A DNA stretch of 64,000 nucleotides, from positions 1 through 64,000 of the forward strand of contig NZ_BAFU01000053.1 in assembly GCF_000308495.1 (NCBI RefSeq). The letters are read 5' to 3'. The notes under the pieces are model-generated. The model did no database searches. It was not told the DNA's origin and worked only from the letters and a program-made list of their open reading frames with translations. Shown one piece after another: positions 42,484 to 51,544 of this stretch. This DNA is from Nocardia brevicatena NBRC 12119. GTDB lineage: Bacteria; Actinomycetota; Actinomycetes; Mycobacteriales; Mycobacteriaceae. Each line of letters begins with the position of its first letter. Positions within the stretch are counted from its first letter, which is position 1. The position numbers and the translations under genes are program-made.

Positions 42484-42864
42484 TCAGTCCCAGCTCAGGC
42501 CGCCGCGACGCCATTCGTAGGCGTAGGCGACCGAGACATTGACGATGAACAACGCCATGGCGACCAGGCCGAACACACCCAGCGCATCGATATGGACCGC
42601 CCACGGGTAGAGGAAAACGATCTCGATGTCGAAGATGATGAACAGCATCGCGGTGAGGTAGTACTTCACCGGAAAACGTTGCCCCGTCATACTTCCCGCG
42701 CCCCCGGCGACCGCGTGCGGCGTGGGTTCTATACCGCATTCGTAGGCCTGTAGTTTCGCGCGGTTGTAGCGTTTCGGGCCGATCAGGGCGGCGATCAGCA
42801 CCGAGACCACGGCGAACGCGGCGGCGACCGCGCCGAGTACCAATATCGGCAGTTCGGTGTTCAC
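42484..42864 (-). CDS. nuoA: NADH-quinone oxidoreductase subunit A
   Basis: A 126-aa subunit with three transmembrane helices. It has the family marker YECGIEPTPHA in the loop next to the quinone site and FIIFDIEIVFLYPWAV in the second helix. GTG 42864 is preceded by AAGGAGGGG and gives the normal length; the open frame upstream has no NuoA-like sequence. It is the first gene of the operon. Confidence 0.97.
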   Translation of the reverse strand: MNTELPILVLGAVAAAFAVVSVLIAALIGPKRYNRAKLQAYECGIEPTPHAVAGGAGSMTGQRFPVKYYLTAMLFIIFDIEIVFLYPWAVHIDALGVFGLVAMALFIVNVSVAYAYEWRRGGLSWD

Positions 42865-43201
42865 GACTGCACTTCCCCTCCTTGCGAACTGGAGCGGGCG
42901 GTTGTGCCGTCCGTCCTCAATGGGGTTCGGGTGGGTGGCGGGTGCCACGCAATGCCGGATCGCCTCATGGCCTCGTTGGATGAGGGTGGCTCGTCCGACG
43001 AGGTGTGGGCTGCAGGGGAATCTGGCTTCGCGGGGTATCGCGTCATCTCCCGCGCTCATGTGAGCTACGGCACAGCCTACAACCGTTTCGACTGCACGAT
43101 CACGGTTTCAATTACCCATTTGATCGAATTCAGGACTGACATTTATGAGCAAACGCGGCTAATCAGAGCCCAAACCGGGCAAGGGGAGGGACGGGTGTGC
43201 T
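42865..43201 (-). promoter_or_regulatory. Leader/promoter region of the nuo operon
   Basis: These 337 bases between nuoA and the receiver gene hold no supported gene. The part from about 43075 to 43160 is clearly richer in A+T than its surroundings and is the most likely promoter zone for nuoA-N, which would leave a leader of roughly 200 nt. I could not name a specific operator by eye. Confidence 0.45.
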
Positions 43202-43603
43202 TCAGGCGGCCGGTCGGTTCCGCAGCAGTGTCACCACGGTCTCGGTGAGGCGGAACGGATCGATGGGATGCGCGGCCGTCGCCTCCGCACGCGACCAACT
43301 CGCCAGCCAGGCGTCGTCGGCCCGGCCGGTGAGCACCACCAGCGGCGGGCAGTTCTCGATCTCGTCCTTGAGCTGTTTGGCGACACCGAGACCGCCGACA
43401 GGCGCGGACTCACCGTCGAGAATGGCCAGATCGACCTCGCCCGCGTCCATTCGCTGCAGGACCACCGGTGCGGTGGCCACTTCGACGTAGTCGAACGGGG
43501 GTAGCTCGGGGTGCGGCCGTCTGCCCAGGGCCAGGATCACCTGGCTCCGGGTGTCGGCGTCGTTGCTGTAGACCAGAACCCGCAGGGTGGCGGGGGGATT
43601 CAC
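43202..43603 (-). CDS. Orphan response-regulator receiver protein (Rv3143-like)
   Basis: A 133-aa single-domain receiver. It starts ATLRVLVYSNDADTRSQV and has the phospho-acceptor strand VDLAILDGES and the later VVLTGR. There is no output domain. The sequence and its place just upstream of nuoA match M. tuberculosis Rv3143. GTG 43603 was chosen because it gives the same length and start as that protein. A role linked to regulation of respiration is inferred from position only. Confidence 0.88.
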   Translation of the reverse strand: MNPPATLRVLVYSNDADTRSQVILALGRRPHPELPPFDYVEVATAPVVLQRMDAGEVDLAILDGESAPVGGLGVAKQLKDEIENCPPLVVLTGRADDAWLASWSRAEATAAHPIDPFRLTETVVTLLRNRPAA

Positions 43604-43817
43604 ATCGGCCACGTCGGAATGGTACGTCCGTCGCGGCCTCGCCGGGGGCAGCTTCGCCGGATCGGTGCGTTTCGATGTGACGGCGTCGAGTGCCGCCGGG
43701 GCGATACCACCCGAGGCTCGGCCCCGGATGCCCTTGTCGGCGAGCCGGCCTACGGTGCTGAGGGCGTCCGGCGAACCGGGCGACACGGAACGAGGTCGGG
43801 TAGCGGAAGGTGGGTCG

Positions 43818-44933
43818 ATGATCCGGGTCGGCTGGGAGCAGGTGTTCGCCTGGCGGTTACGGCGTCAGTTCGTCGCACCGCGGAGCGCGGGCGACGCCGC
43901 CGCGGTGGCGCGGCGGCTGTGCGGAGTGCAGGCGCAGGTGGCCTCCGCCGCGGAACTGGCCGTCGGAGTACGCCGGCAGAGCCCGGAACGTGATGCGGTG
44001 GGGCGCGCACTCACCGCCGGCGAGCTGATCAAGACCTGGGCCATGCGGGGAACGCTGCATGTCATGACGCCGGATCTGGCGGCGGCCTGCCTCGGTCTCG
44101 TCGGCGCCGCGCGCACCTGGGAGAAACCGGTCTGGCAGCGTAATTTCGGAGTCTCCCCGGAGCAGGTGGCTACGCTAGCCGACCGGGTTGGACACCTGCT
44201 CGACACCGCGGTCCTCACCCGGGCGGAGCTGGTCGCCGAACTGGTCACCGAACCGGAACTCGCCCCGTCGGCCGAACACCTGGGTTCTGGGTGGGGCACA
44301 CTGCTCAAACCGCTGGCCTGGCAGGGAGTGTTGTGCTACGGGCCGATGCGCGCTAACGCGATCACGTTCACCACCCCCGCCCGAGCGGTCCCCGACTGGC
44401 CCGGCCTCCCGGACCCGGACCGGGCCGCGGCCCTGGTGATACCCGCCTACCTGGGCGCCTACGGCCCGGCCACGCCGGAAACATTCGACGCCTGGCTCAC
44501 CCGGGGCGCGCACCGCAAGGCGACCGTACGGCGCTGGTTCGTCGATCTGGGGGACGAACTGGTCGAGGTCGAGGTCGAGGGCCGACGCGGCCATCTGTGT
44601 CGCGCGGACGTCGACGAACTCCTCGATACCGACCCCGTGACCTCGGTGCACCTGCTGGGCGGCTTCGACCAGTACGTCCTCGGCCCCGGTACCGGCGATA
44701 CCGCCCTGCTCCCGGCCGCACACCGGCGGTCGGTGAGCCGGACGGCGGGTTGGATCGCGCCGCTGGTCGTGGTGGGCGGCCGGATCGCGGGCACCTGGGA
44801 ACTCCTCGACGGCGCCGTCGAGGTGGACATGTTCGACGGCGCGCCGCTGCCGCGCGCCGGACTGGACGAGGCCGTCGCGCAGCTGGCCGCCGCACTGGGG
44901 CAGCCGGGGCTGGGTCTGCGCACCGCCGCGTGA
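43818..44933 (+). CDS. Winged-helix DNA-binding protein, AlkZ/YcaQ-like (HTH_42)
   Basis: A 371-aa protein of the family that includes the DNA glycosylases AlkZ and YcaQ, which unhook interstrand crosslinks. The catalytic QxQ motif is seen in CGVQAQVASAAELAV. Typical neighbours are TWAMRGTLHVM and the later GGFDQYVLGPGT. ATG 43818 follows a GAAGG-type ribosome site. AlkZ in Streptomyces protects against a self-made toxin; here no such cluster is adjacent, so a general alkyl-DNA repair role is the default. Substrate unknown. Confidence 0.85.
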   Translation: MIRVGWEQVFAWRLRRQFVAPRSAGDAAAVARRLCGVQAQVASAAELAVGVRRQSPERDAVGRALTAGELIKTWAMRGTLHVMTPDLAAACLGLVGAARTWEKPVWQRNFGVSPEQVATLADRVGHLLDTAVLTRAELVAELVTEPELAPSAEHLGSGWGTLLKPLAWQGVLCYGPMRANAITFTTPARAVPDWPGLPDPDRAAALVIPAYLGAYGPATPETFDAWLTRGAHRKATVRRWFVDLGDELVEVEVEGRRGHLCRADVDELLDTDPVTSVHLLGGFDQYVLGPGTGDTALLPAAHRRSVSRTAGWIAPLVVVGGRIAGTWELLDGAVEVDMFDGAPLPRAGLDEAVAQLAAALGQPGLGLRTAA

Positions 44934-45032
44934 GCGGGGGCGCACCGGTTGCGTGTCGCCCGACCCGGATCCTCCGCTTCCGGCCCACGGGCGCCCGGCG
45001 TGCGGGCGCTTGGGCCCCGCTAGGCTGCCCGG

Positions 45033-45437
45033 GTGACGGAAGTGCCGGTCGGAGACTTCATCGATACGGTGGCCTGGGTGTACACCGAGGACGGCCGTGT
45101 GCTGTGCGCCCGCCCGCGTGGTAAGGACGTGTTCTATGTGCCGGGTGGGAAGCGCGAGGCGGGCGAAACGGATATGCAGACACTGCTGCGGGAGATCGAA
45201 GAGGAACTCACCGTCGCCCTGCTCCCCGATACCGTCCGGCACCTCGGGGTCTACGAGGCCGTGCATGCCGAGGCGCGGGTGCGGATGAGCTGCTATACCG
45301 CCGACTACCGCGGGGTGTTGACCGCCGGTAGCGAGATCGAGGAGCTGGCCTGGTTCGGCTACGACCGGCGCGCACACGTCCCCCCGGTGGATCGGTTGCT
45401 GTTCGACGAACTGCGTGCCGGGGGACTACTGCGCTGA
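45033..45437 (+). CDS. Nudix hydrolase
   Basis: A 134-aa hydrolase of nucleoside-diphosphate-linked compounds. The Nudix box is complete: GGKREAGETDMQTLLREIEE, with the metal-binding REIEEE. GTG 45033 opens the frame. It follows the AlkZ-like gene by ~100 bp on the same strand, so the two may be cotranscribed as nucleotide/DNA housekeeping genes. Substrate is not predictable. Confidence 0.9.
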   Translation: MTEVPVGDFIDTVAWVYTEDGRVLCARPRGKDVFYVPGGKREAGETDMQTLLREIEEELTVALLPDTVRHLGVYEAVHAEARVRMSCYTADYRGVLTAGSEIEELAWFGYDRRAHVPPVDRLLFDELRAGGLLR

Positions 45438-45446
45438 GGAGGCGTC

Positions 45447-45471
45447 GGGCCGCCGCGTTCCCGGGCGGCCC
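45447..45471. terminator. Hairpin terminator between Nudix gene and conservon
   Basis: GGGCCGCC (45447-45454) and GGCGGCCC (45464-45471) form a perfect 8-bp stem with a 9-base loop. It lies 10 bp after the Nudix stop and downstream of the convergent conservon GTPase, so it could serve both. No U-tract. Confidence 0.5.
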
Positions 45472-45578
45472 TGGGCCTGCGGCACGGTCACCGGTCGAGC
45501 GCACGACTCGTCCCCGACCGACCTGTCGCCGTCGCGGAGCGACCGCTACGGTGGCCGGCGGGGAACGGCGCAATGCGC

Positions 45579-46202
45579 TCAGCCGCGCTTGGTGGCCAGT
45601 TTGGGGTTGGCGACCCGATCGATGAGATATTCGATCAGGCTGAGCAACACGTCCTTGGCCGATTGCCGGTTACGGGCGTCGCACAGCCGCACCGGGACCG
45701 TCCGGTCCAGATCGAGCGCGTCGCGGACCTCGTCGGTGGTGTAGCGCGGCGCATCGTCGAAACAGTTCACCGCCACCAGGAACGGTAGCCCGCGGCGCTC
45801 GAAATAGTCGATGGCGGCGAACGAACTGCCCAGTTTGCGGGTATCGGCCAGCACCACCGCACCCAGCGCGCCCCGGGACAGTTCGTCCCACAGGAACCAG
45901 AACCGGTCCTGGCCCGGGGTGCCGAACAGGTACAGCACCAGTTCGGAGTCGATGGTGATTCGGCCGAAGTCCAGCGCCACCGTCGTGGTGGTTTTGGACT
46001 CGACGCCGGACAGATCGTCCACCCCGGCGCTGACCTCGGTGATCATCTCCTCGGTGCGCAGCGGCGGGATTTCGCTGATGGACGACACCATGGTCGTCTT
46101 GCCGACGCCGAAACCACCCGCGATGAGTACCTTGACCGAGGCGGCAAGGGTGGCGGGCCCGTTCGGGTCGAGGCGGGCAGGGTCAAATTTTTCGGATTCC
46201 AT
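45579..46202 (-). CDS. cvnD: Conservon GTPase (CvnD-like)
   Basis: A 207-aa small Ras-like GTPase that works with the membrane sensor kinase of the same cluster. Walker A is GGFGVGKTT, the switch II region reads LFGTPGQDRFWF, and the guanine-specificity region is LVAVNCFDDA (NxxD variant: NCFD). ATG 46202 is preferred over 46223 because the extra residues look unrelated. The gene overlaps the DUF742 gene by 20 nt. M. tuberculosis Rv3362c is the counterpart. Confidence 0.92.
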   Translation of the reverse strand: MESEKFDPARLDPNGPATLAASVKVLIAGGFGVGKTTMVSSISEIPPLRTEEMITEVSAGVDDLSGVESKTTTTVALDFGRITIDSELVLYLFGTPGQDRFWFLWDELSRGALGAVVLADTRKLGSSFAAIDYFERRGLPFLVAVNCFDDAPRYTTDEVRDALDLDRTVPVRLCDARNRQSAKDVLLSLIEYLIDRVANPKLATKRG

Positions 46203-46557
46203 CCAGTACCGCTCGCAATACATTGAGGTCGCCGGGTCCGGACTCCGACTGCGCCGGCGCCCGGAAGATCAGATGGCCGTCACCGATCAGATCTCCGACG
46301 AGAATCTTGGTCACCGCCAGTGGCAGTTTCAAGGCGGCTGCCACCTCCGCCACCGACTGTGAGTCGGCGCACAGACGAATTATCTCCGCGTATTCGGGTT
46401 CCACGCGGCGTAATACGGGAGCCGGTCGGACGGAGGCCACGACCGTGAGCATGTCCAGGTCGTGTGCCGCACCCATGGTGCGTCCCCGAGTGAGGGCATA
46501 CGGCCGCACCAGCGGCCCGGCCGCATCGTCGAGCCATTGCTCACCATTACGCGTCAT
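46183..46557 (-). CDS. cvnC: Conservon DUF742 protein (CvnC-like)
   Basis: A 124-aa cytoplasmic protein of the DUF742 family. It has VRPYALTRGRT near the N-terminus and a winged-helix-like part with SVAEVAAALKLPLAVTKILV. In conservons it pairs with the roadblock protein and GTPase at the membrane. The start is ATG 46557; the 3' end overlaps the GTPase gene. Confidence 0.92.
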   Translation of the reverse strand: MTRNGEQWLDDAAGPLVRPYALTRGRTMGAAHDLDMLTVVASVRPAPVLRRVEPEYAEIIRLCADSQSVAEVAAALKLPLAVTKILVGDLIGDGHLIFRAPAQSESGPGDLNVLRAVLDGIRKI

Positions 46558-46573
46558 GACATTTCACCGGAAC

Positions 46574-46996
46574 TCACGATTGCTGCGGCGCAACCTCGGG
46601 AGAGCCGGTGCGCGGGGTGGCCGACAGGAAGTTGCCGACCCGCTGTACGGTCAGGTTGATTTCGTAGGCCACCAGGCCGAGATCGGCGTTCTCGGCGGCC
46701 TGCAGCGCCAGGCAGGCATTGGATCCGGCGGAAGTAACGAAAAGCACCGCATGGTCCAGTTCGATCACCGCCTGCCGTACTCCGCCGCCGCCGAATCGGC
46801 CGCCGGCGCTGCGCCCCAGACCGTGCAGGGTGGACGCCATCGCCGCGAAATGTTCGGCATCCGTGCGCTCCATGGCAGTGGAGTGGCCGAGGAGCAGTCC
46901 GTCGGTGGACAGCACAACTGCCTGCCGGACGCCCGGGAGCCGCTCGACGAGATCGTCGAGCAGCCAATTCAGATCACCAGGGGTGGAACTGGACAC
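46574..46996 (-). CDS. cvnB: Roadblock/LC7 domain protein (CvnB-like)
   Basis: A 140-aa Roadblock/LC7 protein, a likely partner or GTPase-activating factor for the CvnD-like GTPase. Recognisable elements are LNWLLDDLVERLPGVRQAVV, LSTDGLLLGHS and a C-terminal helix LQAAENADLGLVAYEI. GTG 46996 directly abuts the TAA of the kinase gene, so translation is probably coupled. Confidence 0.92.
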   Translation of the reverse strand: MSSSTPGDLNWLLDDLVERLPGVRQAVVLSTDGLLLGHSTAMERTDAEHFAAMASTLHGLGRSAGGRFGGGGVRQAVIELDHAVLFVTSAGSNACLALQAAENADLGLVAYEINLTVQRVGNFLSATPRTGSPEVAPQQS

Positions 46997-49405
46997 TTAG
47001 CCTTCCTGTTCATCCGGGGACATGCCGACCGGCGGCGGAGTCACCGTGCCGGAGCCGTTGTCCGGCAGTGCTCTGCGACCCTGTCGGGTGCCCATATCGA
47101 TCGCTGCCATCACGGCTCTGGCCTCCTCGGGTGAACGTGGCTGCGCCGCGGGGGGCTGGTGCGGTGCAGCGTCCTCCGAATTCGCCGGTCGCGGTGCGAC
47201 ATTAGCCTGCCTGCTGCGCCGGGGTAAAGCGGGCCGACCGTCGGGCAGCAGTTCCGGCTCCGATTCCGAGGTGGTCGCGGGCAGCGCGACGTGCCGGTCC
47301 GTGGGGACGTCGTGTTCGTCGGCGGGGTGGGAGCCGTTCGGGGTGGAGGAAGTCGCCGGGGCCGGCAGCGGTTCCGCGAGCAGGGTGGCCGCGCCGGCGT
47401 GGTTGTTCACCATCTGCGTCGCTGCCGCCGCGTTGGTCGCCGCGGTCCGCGGCGGGGGAATCACCGGCAGAGCGCCCACTTCGGTCGGTTCGTCGGCCGG
47501 ATCGGTCAGCAGTGTTCCGGGAACGTGCACAACCGCTCGGATTCCACCGTAGTCGGATTCGCCGAGCCGGGCCGTGATCCCGTGCCGGGCGGACAGATGC
47601 GCCACCACGAAGATGCCGAGCCGGGAATCGGCCGAGAATGCGGCGATCCCGAAATCGGGTGGCTTGCGCAGGGTCTCGTTGACACGTTCGAGATCCTCGG
47701 CGGCCATACCCATGCCCTGGTCGGTGATCTCGATGGCGACCCCCTTGCCCACGACCGAGGCCGAGACGTGCACCTGCGACTTCGGCGGGGAGAACGAGGA
47801 GGCGTTGTCCATCAGTTCGGCGAGCAGGTGGATGAGGTCGCCGACGGCGTTGCCCGCGATGCGCAGATCCGGCAGCCGGGCCATCTGTACTCGCGCGTAG
47901 TCGAGTGTTTCGCCGATCGCACTACGGACCAGGTCCACCAGTGGGACCGGATTGCGCCACTGTCGGCCCGGGCGGCCACCGGCCATGATGATGAGGTTTT
48001 CCGCGTTGCGGCGTTCCCGGGTGGCCAGGTGGTCGAGCCGGAACAGGGTCTCCAGCAGGGCCGGATCCTCCTCGCGGCTTTCGGCCTCGTCCAGTATCTC
48101 CAGCTGCCGGTGCACCACCATCTGGCTGCGGTGGGCGATACTGCGGAACACCGCCTTCACGCCCTCCTGGGTGCGGGCCTCGGTGATCGCCGCGTTGATC
48201 GCGACCGCGTGCGCGTGTTCGAACGCGGTGGCCACCGAGCCGATCTCGTCGTGGCCGAAGTCCAGTCGCGGCGCCTGCTCCTCCGGGGTGATCTGTTCGC
48301 CCGCGCGGAGCCGTTCCAGCATGTCCGGCAGGCGTTCGTCGGCCAGGGCCAGGGTCTGGTCGCGGAGGCGTTCCAGGCGGCGGATGAACCGATTGGCCAG
48401 GACCAGCGAGACGGCGAAGGCGGCGGCGCTGAGCAGCAGCACCGACAGTCCGATCAGCAGCGACCGGGTCGCGGCGCGGGTGGCCGCATCGTGCGCGAGC
48501 CGCTGGGTGGCGGTGTTGTGATCGTCCCACAGTTCCAGCAGCTCGTGTTCGACCTGCGCGGAGGCGGCCTCCCATTCGTCCGCGTCCATCGGAAGCGGTG
48601 GGGACGCGGCCTCGTCGGGACGGTTCACGCTGCGCTCGAACAGGGCGTTCTCCATCGTGGCCAACTGTTTCCAGGCCGGCGAGGCGACCAGCGCCTGGGC
48701 TCGTTCGCGGAATGGGGGGCCGAAATCGCCCGCGAGTTTGCTCATTTCACTGCGGTAGTGGCCGGTCTGCTGACGGTAGTCCTCCGGTAGCGTGACCGGT
48801 CGGTGGGCGGTCAGCGCGGCACCGGTCAGCGCGTTGCTCCGCGAGAGCGCCTCGATGACATTGATATGGCGGCCGGAGAGCCCGAGTTCGACCGCGACCT
48901 CGGTGTCCAAGGACAGCCGCACCGCGATCTGGGTGCCCACCGTGATGACGTCGAGCAAACGGGAGTAGAACGTGTAGGCATCGGCGGCCGGTAGGGTGCG
49001 GTTGTCGGCGTTGGTGCGGATCACCTCGCGTTGCAGGTACAGGGCGGCGAAGTCGCCGACATTCCTCTTCAGGACGTTCGGTTCGAGCTCGACCAGGGCC
49101 TGCGTCTCGTTGGCCAACTGCTGCATCGAGCGATCGGTATGGGCTCGGGCCCCGGGCAGCGCGGCGGTCGCCTCCGCGTCGCCGGCCAGATGCGCCAGGG
49201 TGAGCCGGCGCTCCTGCTGGACCGCCTCGAGCAGCACGCGGGTCGGCTCGATCCCGGTCTGGGCCGCCTCGGTGAACTCTCTGTCGTGGCGTGCCTCGTC
49301 GATCAGGTATCCCGCCCCGCCGACACCGGCAACCAGCAGAGTCAGACTCGGGATGAGCGCGATTGTCAGGATCCGGGTGCGGACACCGAGCCGTACTCTG
49401 AGCAT
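46997..49405 (-). CDS. cvnA: Conservon sensor histidine kinase-like protein (CvnA-like, NIT domain)
   Basis: An ~802-aa membrane sensor. An N-terminal transmembrane helix (LTIALIPSLTLLVAGVGGAG) is followed by a ~270-residue extracellular nitrate/nitrite-sensing-type helical domain. A second transmembrane helix (SLLIGLSVLLLSAAAFAVSL) and a HAMP-like region come next. The cytoplasmic part has an ATPase domain with LLAELMDNASSFSPP (N box) and ITDQGMGMAAEDL (G box); a canonical phosphorylated His box is not obvious. The C-terminal ~170 residues are disordered and rich in Pro/Ala/Thr. The start is ATG 49405 or in-frame GTG 49411. It heads the four-gene unit corresponding to Rv3365c-Rv3362c. Confidence 0.92.
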   Translation of the reverse strand: MLRVRLGVRTRILTIALIPSLTLLVAGVGGAGYLIDEARHDREFTEAAQTGIEPTRVLLEAVQQERRLTLAHLAGDAEATAALPGARAHTDRSMQQLANETQALVELEPNVLKRNVGDFAALYLQREVIRTNADNRTLPAADAYTFYSRLLDVITVGTQIAVRLSLDTEVAVELGLSGRHINVIEALSRSNALTGAALTAHRPVTLPEDYRQQTGHYRSEMSKLAGDFGPPFRERAQALVASPAWKQLATMENALFERSVNRPDEAASPPLPMDADEWEAASAQVEHELLELWDDHNTATQRLAHDAATRAATRSLLIGLSVLLLSAAAFAVSLVLANRFIRRLERLRDQTLALADERLPDMLERLRAGEQITPEEQAPRLDFGHDEIGSVATAFEHAHAVAINAAITEARTQEGVKAVFRSIAHRSQMVVHRQLEILDEAESREEDPALLETLFRLDHLATRERRNAENLIIMAGGRPGRQWRNPVPLVDLVRSAIGETLDYARVQMARLPDLRIAGNAVGDLIHLLAELMDNASSFSPPKSQVHVSASVVGKGVAIEITDQGMGMAAEDLERVNETLRKPPDFGIAAFSADSRLGIFVVAHLSARHGITARLGESDYGGIRAVVHVPGTLLTDPADEPTEVGALPVIPPPRTAATNAAAATQMVNNHAGAATLLAEPLPAPATSSTPNGSHPADEHDVPTDRHVALPATTSESEPELLPDGRPALPRRSRQANVAPRPANSEDAAPHQPPAAQPRSPEEARAVMAAIDMGTRQGRRALPDNGSGTVTPPPVGMSPDEQEG

Positions 49406-49530
49406 CGGCACAACTTAAACGACGAACATGTCCGACGAATATCGGGTTCCGTTGATCGGGACTCGATTTGACATGCGGCGGGGGCGTTCGTACCGGTGGG
49501 CGTCGCCGGCGGCGGGTGATCTGGGTAGAT

Positions 49531-49554
49531 TGTGGGTACTGCGAGTTACTCACA
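49531..49554 (+). promoter_or_regulatory. Imperfect palindrome upstream of the SSADH gene, candidate operator
   Basis: TGTGGGTACT (49531-49540) and AGTTACTCACA (49544-49554) are near-inverted with a 3-base centre; one mismatch and one extra base break the symmetry. The element ends just before the AGGAGG ribosome site. The size resembles TetR or GntR operators. No regulator gene of those families is adjacent. Confidence 0.35.
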
Positions 49555-49568
49555 GGTAGGAGGCAACG

Positions 49569-51122
49569 ATGCCCGCGCCGGAAGCCGTCGTTTTCGAACG
49601 CCTGAGCGCACTCGCCGCGATCGACGGCGCCGAGGCCCGCTCCACCCGATCCATACCCGAGGTCTTCACCGGGCGCCCGCTGGGCACGGTTCCGGTCGCG
49701 ACCGCCGCCGACGTGGCCGACGCGGCGGTCTGTGCCCGGGACCGGCAGGAGCATTGGGCGGCCCGCTCGGCCGCCGATCGCGCCGCCGTCCTCGAGCGGT
49801 TCCGGGCGCTGGTCGTGGCGCGGCGGGAGTGGCTCATGGACGTGATCCAGGCCGAAACCGGCAAGGCCCGCTGGGCGGCGCAGGAAGAGGTTATGGGTCT
49901 GGTCTTCGCGGCCCGCTATTTCGCGCGCCTGGCGCCGAAACTGCTCGACGAACATCGCGTTCCGGGGGCGTTCCCCGTGCTCAACCGCGCGGCCGTATGC
50001 CCGCAGCCCAAGGGGGTGGTGGCGGTCGTGGCGCCGTGGAACTATCCGCTACTGCTCTCGATCGGCGATGCGATTCCCGCCCTGCTGGCGGGCAACGCGG
50101 TACTGGTCAAGCCCGACAGCCGGACCCCGTTCTCGACGCTGGCCGGCGCCGACCTGCTCTACCGGGCCGGGCTGCCGCGCGATCTGCTGGCCGTGCTCCC
50201 GGGACCCGGCCCCGTGATCGGCCGCGCCCTGGTGGACGCCTGCGACTACCTGATGTTCACCGGTTCCTCGGCCACCGGACGGGTGCTCGCCCAACAGTGC
50301 GGCGAACGGCTGATCGGTTTCTCGGCCGAACTCGGCGGGAAGAACCCGATGATCGTCGCACGGGGCGCGAACCTCACCAAGGCCGCCAAGGCAGCGGTAC
50401 GGGCCTGTTTCTCCAATGCCGGTCAGCTGTGTATCTCCATCGAGCGGATCTATGTCCAACGCGAGATCGCCGACGAGTTCACCGACAAGTTCGTCACCGC
50501 CGTCGAGTCGGCGAGACTGGGTGCCACCTACGACTATTCCACCGATATCGGGTCGCTGATCTCCGAACCGCAGCTGGAGACGGTCGCCAAACATGTCGCC
50601 GATGCCGTCGCCAAGGGCGCGAAGGTACTCGCCGGCGGCAACCCGCGTCCGGATCTGGGCCCGTTGTTCTTCGAGCCGACCGTCCTGTCGGGGGTCACCG
50701 ACGAGATGGAATGCGCCCGCAACGAGACCTTCGGTCCACTGGTGTCGATCTATCCGGTCGACAGGGTGGACGAGGCCGTCGCCCGGGCCAACGACACCGA
50801 ATACGGCCTGAACGCCAGTGTGTGGGCGGCGAGCAAATCGGAGGGTGAACGGATCGCGCGCAGGCTGCGCGCGGGCACGGTGTGCGTGGACGAGGGCTAT
50901 GCCCCGGCGTGGGGAACCACGGCCGCGCCGATGGGCGGTATGGGTATTTCCGGCGTCGGACGCAGGCACGGCCCCGAGGGGCTGCTGAAGTTCACCGAAC
51001 CGCAGACCGTGGTGGTCACCCGGTTTCTGAACCTGGATCCGCCGCCGCTGGTCCCCCGGGAGTTATGGCAGCGGGTGCTGATGGCCATCGCGCGGAGCCT
51101 GCGTTTCCTACCGGGTCGCTGA
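49569..51122 (+). CDS. gabD2: Succinate-semialdehyde dehydrogenase (GabD2-like)
   Basis: A 517-aa NAD(P)+-dependent aldehyde dehydrogenase, close in length and sequence character to mycobacterial GabD2, which oxidises succinate semialdehyde. Key residues are visible: the general base Glu in ELGGKNPM, the nucleophilic Cys in AGQLCISIERIY, the cofactor region APWNYPLLLSIGD and FTGSSATGR. ATG 49569 follows AGGAGG with good spacing. It diverges from the conservon and faces a DUF779 gene, a family usually found beside aldehyde dehydrogenases. Substrate specificity is inferred from similarity. Confidence 0.88.
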   Translation: MPAPEAVVFERLSALAAIDGAEARSTRSIPEVFTGRPLGTVPVATAADVADAAVCARDRQEHWAARSAADRAAVLERFRALVVARREWLMDVIQAETGKARWAAQEEVMGLVFAARYFARLAPKLLDEHRVPGAFPVLNRAAVCPQPKGVVAVVAPWNYPLLLSIGDAIPALLAGNAVLVKPDSRTPFSTLAGADLLYRAGLPRDLLAVLPGPGPVIGRALVDACDYLMFTGSSATGRVLAQQCGERLIGFSAELGGKNPMIVARGANLTKAAKAAVRACFSNAGQLCISIERIYVQREIADEFTDKFVTAVESARLGATYDYSTDIGSLISEPQLETVAKHVADAVAKGAKVLAGGNPRPDLGPLFFEPTVLSGVTDEMECARNETFGPLVSIYPVDRVDEAVARANDTEYGLNASVWAASKSEGERIARRLRAGTVCVDEGYAPAWGTTAAPMGGMGISGVGRRHGPEGLLKFTEPQTVVVTRFLNLDPPPLVPRELWQRVLMAIARSLRFLPGR

Positions 51123-51139
51123 CCGCGGCGGCTCGGCCC

Positions 51140-51544
51140 TCACTTCTTGCGACGGGAGCCGTTCCCGGTGCGGGGTGCGGCGTCGAGGGTGGCTGCCTCC
51201 GCCGCGCTGAGCTGCCGGGTGCGCAGCTGGAAGTGCACGCCCCGGGCGGGCATGGGCGGACCCGCCGGGTCGGGGTCCTCCTGCACATCCACGGTGACGT
51301 GTTTGCGCTCGTATGTCGCGTAGTGACCGGCACTCATCCAGAATTGGGTGTGCCAGGCCAGTCGGCCCAGCAGTACATCCCCCTCGCGGGCCCGGAAATC
51401 GCGGATGAGCAACCAGTGTGGTGAGTGATCGTCGGTGCTGCTCTCGGACAGGTACAGCAATACCGGTCCGTGTTGTTCGATCAGGTCTCGTAGCGCGTTT
51501 CGTGCCCGATCGGTGACGGCGACCCGGTCGCTGCGGTATGCCAT
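51140..51544 (-). CDS. DUF779 family protein lacking the conserved cysteines
   Basis: A 134-aa protein. The overall frame of DUF779 is recognisable: VTDRARNALRDLIEQHGPVLLY, then EGDVLLGRLAWHTQFWMSAGHYATYERKHVTVDV (quoted in parts), then a C-terminal GVHFQLRTRQLSAAE. In typical members the stretch after HGP reads like SGGCCDGS.PMC; here it is SESSTDDHSPHW, so all three Cys are gone. DUF779 genes commonly accompany aldehyde dehydrogenases, and this one is convergent with GabD2, 17 bp away. ATG 51544. Function unknown; metal binding is unlikely. Confidence 0.75.
   Translation of the reverse strand: MAYRSDRVAVTDRARNALRDLIEQHGPVLLYLSESSTDDHSPHWLLIRDFRAREGDVLLGRLAWHTQFWMSAGHYATYERKHVTVDVQEDPDPAGPPMPARGVHFQLRTRQLSAAEAATLDAAPRTGNGSRRKK

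Noticed and set aside
47291-48790. A 499-codon plus-strand open frame opposite the conservon sensor
   Set aside because: It is antisense to the sensor kinase, Arg/Gly-rich and without domain features.
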